Source: Pseudomonas muyukensis
Lineage (GTDB): Bacteria; Pseudomonadota; Gammaproteobacteria; Pseudomonadales; Pseudomonadaceae
Direction: 5' to 3'
DNA: 64,000 nucleotides
Assembly (NCBI RefSeq): GCF_019139535.1
Contig: NZ_CP077073.1
Coordinates: forward strand, 1,375,001-1,439,000
The position numbers were made by a program, and so were the translations under genes. The first letter of the stretch is position 1. Each line of letters opens with the position of its first letter. The notes under the pieces are model-generated. The model searched no databases and was not told the DNA's origin. It was given only the letters and a program-made list of their open reading frames with translations. Of this stretch, positions 55,507 through 64,000 are shown one piece after another.

Positions 55507-57435
55507 ATGGGTAAAATCATCGGTATCGACCTGGGGACCACCAACTCCTGCGTCTGCGTGCTGGAAAACGGCACCGCCAAGGTCATCGAGAACGCCGAAG
55601 GCGCGCGTACCACGCCTTCGATCATCGCCTACGCCAACGACGGCGAGATCCTGGTTGGCCAGTCGGCCAAGCGCCAGGCGGTCACCAACCCGCACAACAC
55701 CCTGTTCGCGGTGAAGCGCCTGATCGGCCGCCGCTTCGAAGAAGACGTCGTGCAGAAAGACATCAAGCTGGTGCCTTACAAGATCGTCAAGGCCGGCAAC
55801 GGTGACGCCTGGGTCGAGGCCTCCGGCAAGGAAATGGCCCCGCCGCAGATCAGCGCCGAAGTCCTGAAGAAAATGAAGAAGACCGCCGAAGACTACCTCG
55901 GCGAGCCAGTCACCGAAGCGGTCATCACCGTGCCGGCCTACTTCAACGACAGCCAGCGCCAGGCGACCAAGGACGCCGGCCGCATCGCCGGCCTGGACGT
56001 AAAACGCATCATCAACGAACCGACCGCCGCTGCGCTGGCGTACGGTATGGACAAGGCCAAGGGCGACCACACCGTCATCGTTTATGACCTCGGTGGTGGT
56101 ACCTTCGACGTTTCGGTCATCGAAATCGCCGAAGTCGACGGTGAGCACCAGTTCGAAGTACTGGCCACCAACGGCGACACCTTCCTGGGCGGCGAAGACT
56201 TCGACATGCGCCTGATCGACTACCTCGTCGACGAGTTCAAGAAAGAGTCCGGCATGGACCTGAAGAACGATCCGCTGGCCCTGCAGCGCCTGAAGGAAGC
56301 TGCTGAAAAGGCCAAGATCGAGCTGTCCTCGGCCCAGTCGACCGACGTCAACCTGCCGTACATCACTGCAGACGCAACCGGTCCGAAGCACCTGAACGTG
56401 AAGATCTCCCGCGCCAAGCTGGAGTCGCTGGTCGAAGACCTGGTCAACCGTACCATCGAGCCTTGCCGCATCGCCCTGAAGGACGCCGGCATCGATGCCA
56501 GCAAGATCGACGACGTGATCCTGGTCGGTGGCCAGACCCGTATGCCGATGGTGCAGAAGGCCGTTGCCGACTTCTTCGGCAAGGAAGCGCGCAAGGACGT
56601 CAACCCGGACGAAGCCGTCGCCATGGGTGCTGCCATCCAGGGTGCCGTTCTGGCCGGTGACGTCAAGGACGTGCTGCTGCTGGACGTCAGCCCGCTGACC
56701 CTGGGTATCGAAACCATGGGTGGCGTGATGACCGCGCTGATCGAGAAGAACACCACCATCCCGACCAAGAAGTCGCAGGTGTTCTCGACCGCCGACGACA
56801 ACCAGGGCGCCGTGACCATCCACGTGCTGCAGGGCGAGCGCAAGCAAGCTTCGCAGAACAAGTCGCTGGGCAAGTTCGACCTGGCCGATATTCCGCCAGC
56901 ACCACGCGGCGTGCCGCAGATCGAAGTGACCTTCGACATCGACGCCAACGGCATTCTGCACGTCGGCGCGAAAGACAAGGCTACCGGCAAGGCGCAATCG
57001 ATCGTGATCAAGGCCAACTCTGGCCTGTCCGACGACGAAATCGAGAAAATGGTCCGCGACGCCGAGGCCAACGCCGAGGAAGATCGCAAGTTCGAAGAGC
57101 TGGCCGCTGCCCGCAACCAGGGTGACGCGCTGGTCCACTCGACCCGCAAGATGGTCACTGAAGCCGGTGACAAGGTCACCGCTGAAGAGAAGACCGCGAT
57201 CGAGGCTGCCGTGGTTGCCCTGGAAGCCGCCGTCAAGGGCGACGACAAGGCCGCCATCGACGCCAAGGTCGAAGAGCTGTCCAAGGTTTCGGCCCCTGTT
57301 GCCCAGAAGATGTACGCCGAGCAGCAGGCCGAGCAGCCACAGGGCGGCGCCCAGCAGCAGGCCGAGCCGGAAGCCAAGCACGATGACGTGGTTGACGCCG
57401 AGTTCGAGGAAGTGAAAGACAACAACAAGCAGTAA
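55507..57435 (+). CDS. dnaK: Chaperone DnaK (Hsp70)
   Basis: The 642-residue ATP-driven chaperone has the N-terminal signature [17 protein letters not shown], the second signature [20 protein letters not shown] near 196, and [20 protein letters not shown] near 338. The substrate domain includes [17 protein letters not shown], and the C-terminal [12 protein letters not shown] tail is normal. GGGAGAATCAAC precedes the ATG. It is driven by its own sigma-32 promoter and probably by read-through from grpE. Confidence 0.98.
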   Translation: MGKIIGIDLGTTNSCVCVLENGTAKVIENAEGARTTPSIIAYANDGEILVGQSAKRQAVTNPHNTLFAVKRLIGRRFEEDVVQKDIKLVPYKIVKAGNGDAWVEASGKEMAPPQISAEVLKKMKKTAEDYLGEPVTEAVITVPAYFNDSQRQATKDAGRIAGLDVKRIINEPTAAALAYGMDKAKGDHTVIVYDLGGGTFDVSVIEIAEVDGEHQFEVLATNGDTFLGGEDFDMRLIDYLVDEFKKESGMDLKNDPLALQRLKEAAEKAKIELSSAQSTDVNLPYITADATGPKHLNVKISRAKLESLVEDLVNRTIEPCRIALKDAGIDASKIDDVILVGGQTRMPMVQKAVADFFGKEARKDVNPDEAVAMGAAIQGAVLAGDVKDVLLLDVSPLTLGIETMGGVMTALIEKNTTIPTKKSQVFSTADDNQGAVTIHVLQGERKQASQNKSLGKFDLADIPPAPRGVPQIEVTFDIDANGILHVGAKDKATGKAQSIVIKANSGLSDDEIEKMVRDAEANAEEDRKFEELAAARNQGDALVHSTRKMVTEAGDKVTAEEKTAIEAAVVALEAAVKGDDKAAIDAKVEELSKVSAPVAQKMYAEQQAEQPQGGAQQQAEPEAKHDDVVDAEFEEVKDNNKQ

Positions 57436-57452
57436 TCCCTGCATGTTGTCGG

Positions 57453-57515
57453 CCAGTTCATCGCCGTTTGCCGGTGAACTGGTAGGATGTCGCCGCGCGG
57501 GGGCTTGCTCCCGCG
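57453..57515 (+). terminator. Hairpins in the dnaK-dnaJ gap
   Basis: Two stem-loops lie in the 213-bp gap: 57453-57463 pairing with 57472-57482 (CCAGTTCA/TGAACTGG core), and CGCGGG/CCCGCG at 57496-57501/57510-57515. Neither has a good T-run, so they may be partial terminators or mRNA-processing sites that lower dnaJ expression relative to dnaK. No clear sigma-32 promoter for dnaJ was found in the rest. Confidence 0.5.
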
Positions 57516-57648
57516 TTGGCGTGTCTGGAACACGAGAATTATTTACAGCATCTGTCTGGGCGCATTCGCGTATGGCGGCAGGTGCTGACGGCATGGCGCA
57601 CTGATGCGCGAAGGTATGCCGAACGCCCCCAAAGAGTGCAAATGACCT

Positions 57649-59593
<1,945 letters not shown>

Positions 59594-59600
59594 TGCGGTC

Positions 59601-59719
59601 CCTGTAGGAGCGCCTTGTGTCGCGAAAGGGGCGCACAGCGGCCCCTGGACCTCTGAATCACTCAGAATTGCCGGGGCTGCTGCGCAGCCCTTTCGCGACA
59701 CAAGGCCGCTCCTACAGGG
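59601..59719. repeat. REPIN between dapB and carA
   Basis: TGTAGGAGCGCCTTGTGTCG at 59603 faces TTTCGCGACACAAGGCCGCT at 59691. The two units enclose about 70 bp of unrelated sequence. The same REP class flanks the rRNA operon. Together with the carA leader this accounts for the 337-bp gap between dapB and carA. Confidence 0.82.
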
Positions 59720-59803
59720 CGGGCTCGTGTCGCTACTGTCGCAATCCTGCGTTTTAGAGACACAATCACGGTAGACCGAAAACGCATTTTTCTGTAAGCT
59801 ACA

Positions 59804-59887
59804 GCTTTAGTGTGTCCACTAAAAGCGCGCAGACTAATTCAGCATAAAAGCGGGGTGACGTGTCCATACGTCATTCCGCTTTTTTGC
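59804..59887 (+). promoter_or_regulatory. carA leader hairpins, possible transcription attenuator
   Basis: A 15-bp stem (59846-59860 with 59869-59883, two G-U pairs) with a run of T residues ends 47 bp before the carA start and has the form of an intrinsic terminator. An upstream hairpin (59804-59812 with 59817-59826) carries AAAAGCG at 59821-59827. The same AAAAGCG forms the left base of the terminator stem (59846-59852), so the two copies could compete for the 3' strand CGCTTTT. No promoter-like boxes were seen between the hairpin and carA, so the structure is probably inside the carA transcript. It might instead be only the dapB terminator. Confidence 0.55.
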
Positions 59888-59930
59888 AACCTGCGATCGC
59901 CCTTTCAGGCTTGATTTACGGGAGGTCTTC

Positions 59931-61067
59931 TTGACTAAGCCAGCCATACTCGCCCTTGCCGATGGCAGCATTTTTCGCGGTGAAGCCATTGGAGCCGACG
60001 GTCAGACCGTTGGTGAGGTCGTGTTCAATACAGCAATGACCGGCTACCAGGAAATCCTCACAGACCCTTCCTACGCCCAGCAAATCGTCACCCTGACTTA
60101 CCCGCACATCGGCAACACCGGCACCACCCCAGAAGACGCCGAATCCAATCGCGTCTGGTCCGCCGGCCTGGTCATTCGTGACCTCCCGTTGCTGGCCAGC
60201 AACTGGCGCAACACCCAGTCGCTGCCTGACTACCTGAAAGCCAACAACGTCGTCGCCATCGCAGGCATCGATACCCGCCGCCTGACCCGCATCCTGCGCG
60301 AAAAAGGCGCCCAGAACGGCTGCATTCTCGCCGGTGACGACATCACCGAAGAGCAGGCCATCGCTGCCGCCCGCGCCTTCCCGGGCCTCAAGGGCATGGA
60401 CCTGGCCAAGGTCGTCTCCACCAAGGAGCGCTACGAATGGCGCTCCAGCGTGTGGGAGCTGAAAACCGACAGCCACCCGACCCGCGAAGCCGCCGACCTG
60501 CCGTACCACGTGGTCGCCTTCGACTACGGCGTGAAGCTGAACATCCTGCGCATGCTGGTTGCCCGCGGTTGCCGCGTAACCGTGGTGCCGGCCCAGACCC
60601 CGGCCAGCGAAGTGCTCGCGCTCAACCCTGATGGCGTGTTCCTGTCCAATGGTCCTGGCGATCCGGAGCCGTGCGACTACGCGATCCAGGCGATCAAAGA
60701 GATTCTCGAAACCGAGATCCCGGTATTCGGCATCTGCCTGGGCCACCAACTGCTGGCCCTGGCTTCCGGCGCCAAGACCCTGAAGATGGGCCATGGCCAC
60801 CACGGTGCCAACCACCCGGTCCAGGACCTGGATACCGGCGTGGTCATGATCACCAGCCAGAACCACGGGTTCGCCGTCGACGAAGCCACCCTGCCGGGCA
60901 ACGTGCGCGCCATCCACAAGTCGCTGTTCGACGGTACCCTGCAGGGTATCGAGCGCACCGACAAGAGCGCGTTCAGCTTCCAGGGCCACCCTGAAGCGAG
61001 CCCGGGCCCGACCGACGTCGCGCCACTGTTCGATCGTTTCACCGATGCCATGGCCAAGCGCCGCTGA
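59931..61067 (+). CDS. carA: Carbamoyl-phosphate synthase small subunit
   Basis: CarA is the glutaminase subunit that feeds ammonia to CarB for carbamoyl phosphate used in arginine and pyrimidine synthesis. The 378-residue product starts at a TTG with GGGAGG five bases upstream ([20 protein letters not shown]), as in other Pseudomonas CarA. It has the small-subunit domain and a class I amidotransferase domain with Cys269 in [13 protein letters not shown] and the His-Glu pair in [11 protein letters not shown] near 352. The use of TTG suggests restrained translation. carB follows after 106 bp. Confidence 0.97.
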   Translation: MTKPAILALADGSIFRGEAIGADGQTVGEVVFNTAMTGYQEILTDPSYAQQIVTLTYPHIGNTGTTPEDAESNRVWSAGLVIRDLPLLASNWRNTQSLPDYLKANNVVAIAGIDTRRLTRILREKGAQNGCILAGDDITEEQAIAAARAFPGLKGMDLAKVVSTKERYEWRSSVWELKTDSHPTREAADLPYHVVAFDYGVKLNILRMLVARGCRVTVVPAQTPASEVLALNPDGVFLSNGPGDPEPCDYAIQAIKEILETEIPVFGICLGHQLLALASGAKTLKMGHGHHGANHPVQDLDTGVVMITSQNHGFAVDEATLPGNVRAIHKSLFDGTLQGIERTDKSAFSFQGHPEASPGPTDVAPLFDRFTDAMAKRR

Positions 61068-61173
61068 GCATCCTGCATCAAGGCCCTGGGCCGGCTCGCG
61101 CCGCGCCCGGAAGCGCCTGACCCAGATTGTTCAAGACGGCTTGCCGACTGACCCGCGGATTTGAGTGACAACC

Positions 61174-64000
<2,827 letters not shown>

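Overview
The window is a GC-rich gammaproteobacterial chromosome segment that fits the Pseudomonas putida group. The case rests on its gene set: rRNA operon end, recCBD without ptrA, yfiR-yfiN-yfiB, mmsAB, ggt next to an HBM-type chemoreceptor resembling McpS, pcaHG, cioAB with a DUF2474 mini-subunit, an unpaired LuxR regulator resembling PpoR, fpr, recN, grpE-dnaK-dnaJ-dapB-carA-carB. The REP palindromes in many gaps (core TGTAGGAGCCGGCTTGCCGG or TGTAGGAGCGGCCTTGTGTC) agree. No species call is possible without a database.

Layout. 1-2.6 kb: 3' part of a 23S rRNA gene, 5S rRNA and the rrn terminator, then a 350-bp tandem REP array. 3.1-12.3 kb: recC-recB-recD, overlapping by 4 bp at each junction. 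12.4-14.7 kb: the YfiRNB cyclic-di-GMP control module. 14.8-18.9 kb: LysR regulator divergent from mmsA-mmsB (valine catabolism), then a cupin gene. 19.1-24.8 kb: a compact six-gene minus-strand operon resembling and extending the E. coli ynbABCD set, encoding CDP-alcohol phosphatidyltransferase, hydrolase/methyltransferase fusion, PAP2/phosphatase fusion, small membrane protein, acyltransferase and CdsA-like protein. This is probably a dedicated lipid-headgroup pathway with unknown product. 25.0-25.6 kb: HicAB toxin-antitoxin pair. 25.6-29.6 kb: membrane desaturase, cobalamin-binding glutamate mutase S-like protein and glutamate mutase E-like protein in one operon, with a divergent LysR gene. 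This looks like an orphan small-molecule pathway and is the best candidate here for an undescribed system.

29.6-37.0 kb: accessory metabolism and transport: quinone oxidoreductase, LysE exporter, LysR genes, TSUP permease, YgiN-like/MdaB quinone pair and gamma-glutamyltransferase. 37.1-43.2 kb: HBM chemoreceptor, zinc metallopeptidase, pcaHG preceded by a PcaQ-type palindrome, cupin protein and LysR. 43.2-47.1 kb: trmA, a purine permease of the NCS2/AzgA type and an MFS exporter. 47.2-50.0 kb: ANR-type box and the cyanide-insensitive oxidase genes cioA-cioB plus a 46-residue subunit. 50.0-55.4 kb: rlmG, LuxR solo, fpr, recN and grpE. 55.5-64 kb: dnaK, dnaJ, dapB, carA and a truncated carB.

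Regulation visible in sequence: near-consensus sigma-32 promoters before grpE and, overlapping the grpE stop codon, before dnaK; a strong hairpin with T-run in the carA leader suggesting attenuation; a palindrome over the hicA -10 box; a LysR-type T-N11-A dyad between the desaturase and its LysR gene; an ANR half-site pair before cioA; a PcaQ-type site before pcaH. No CRISPR array, insertion sequence, prophage or tRNA gene was found.
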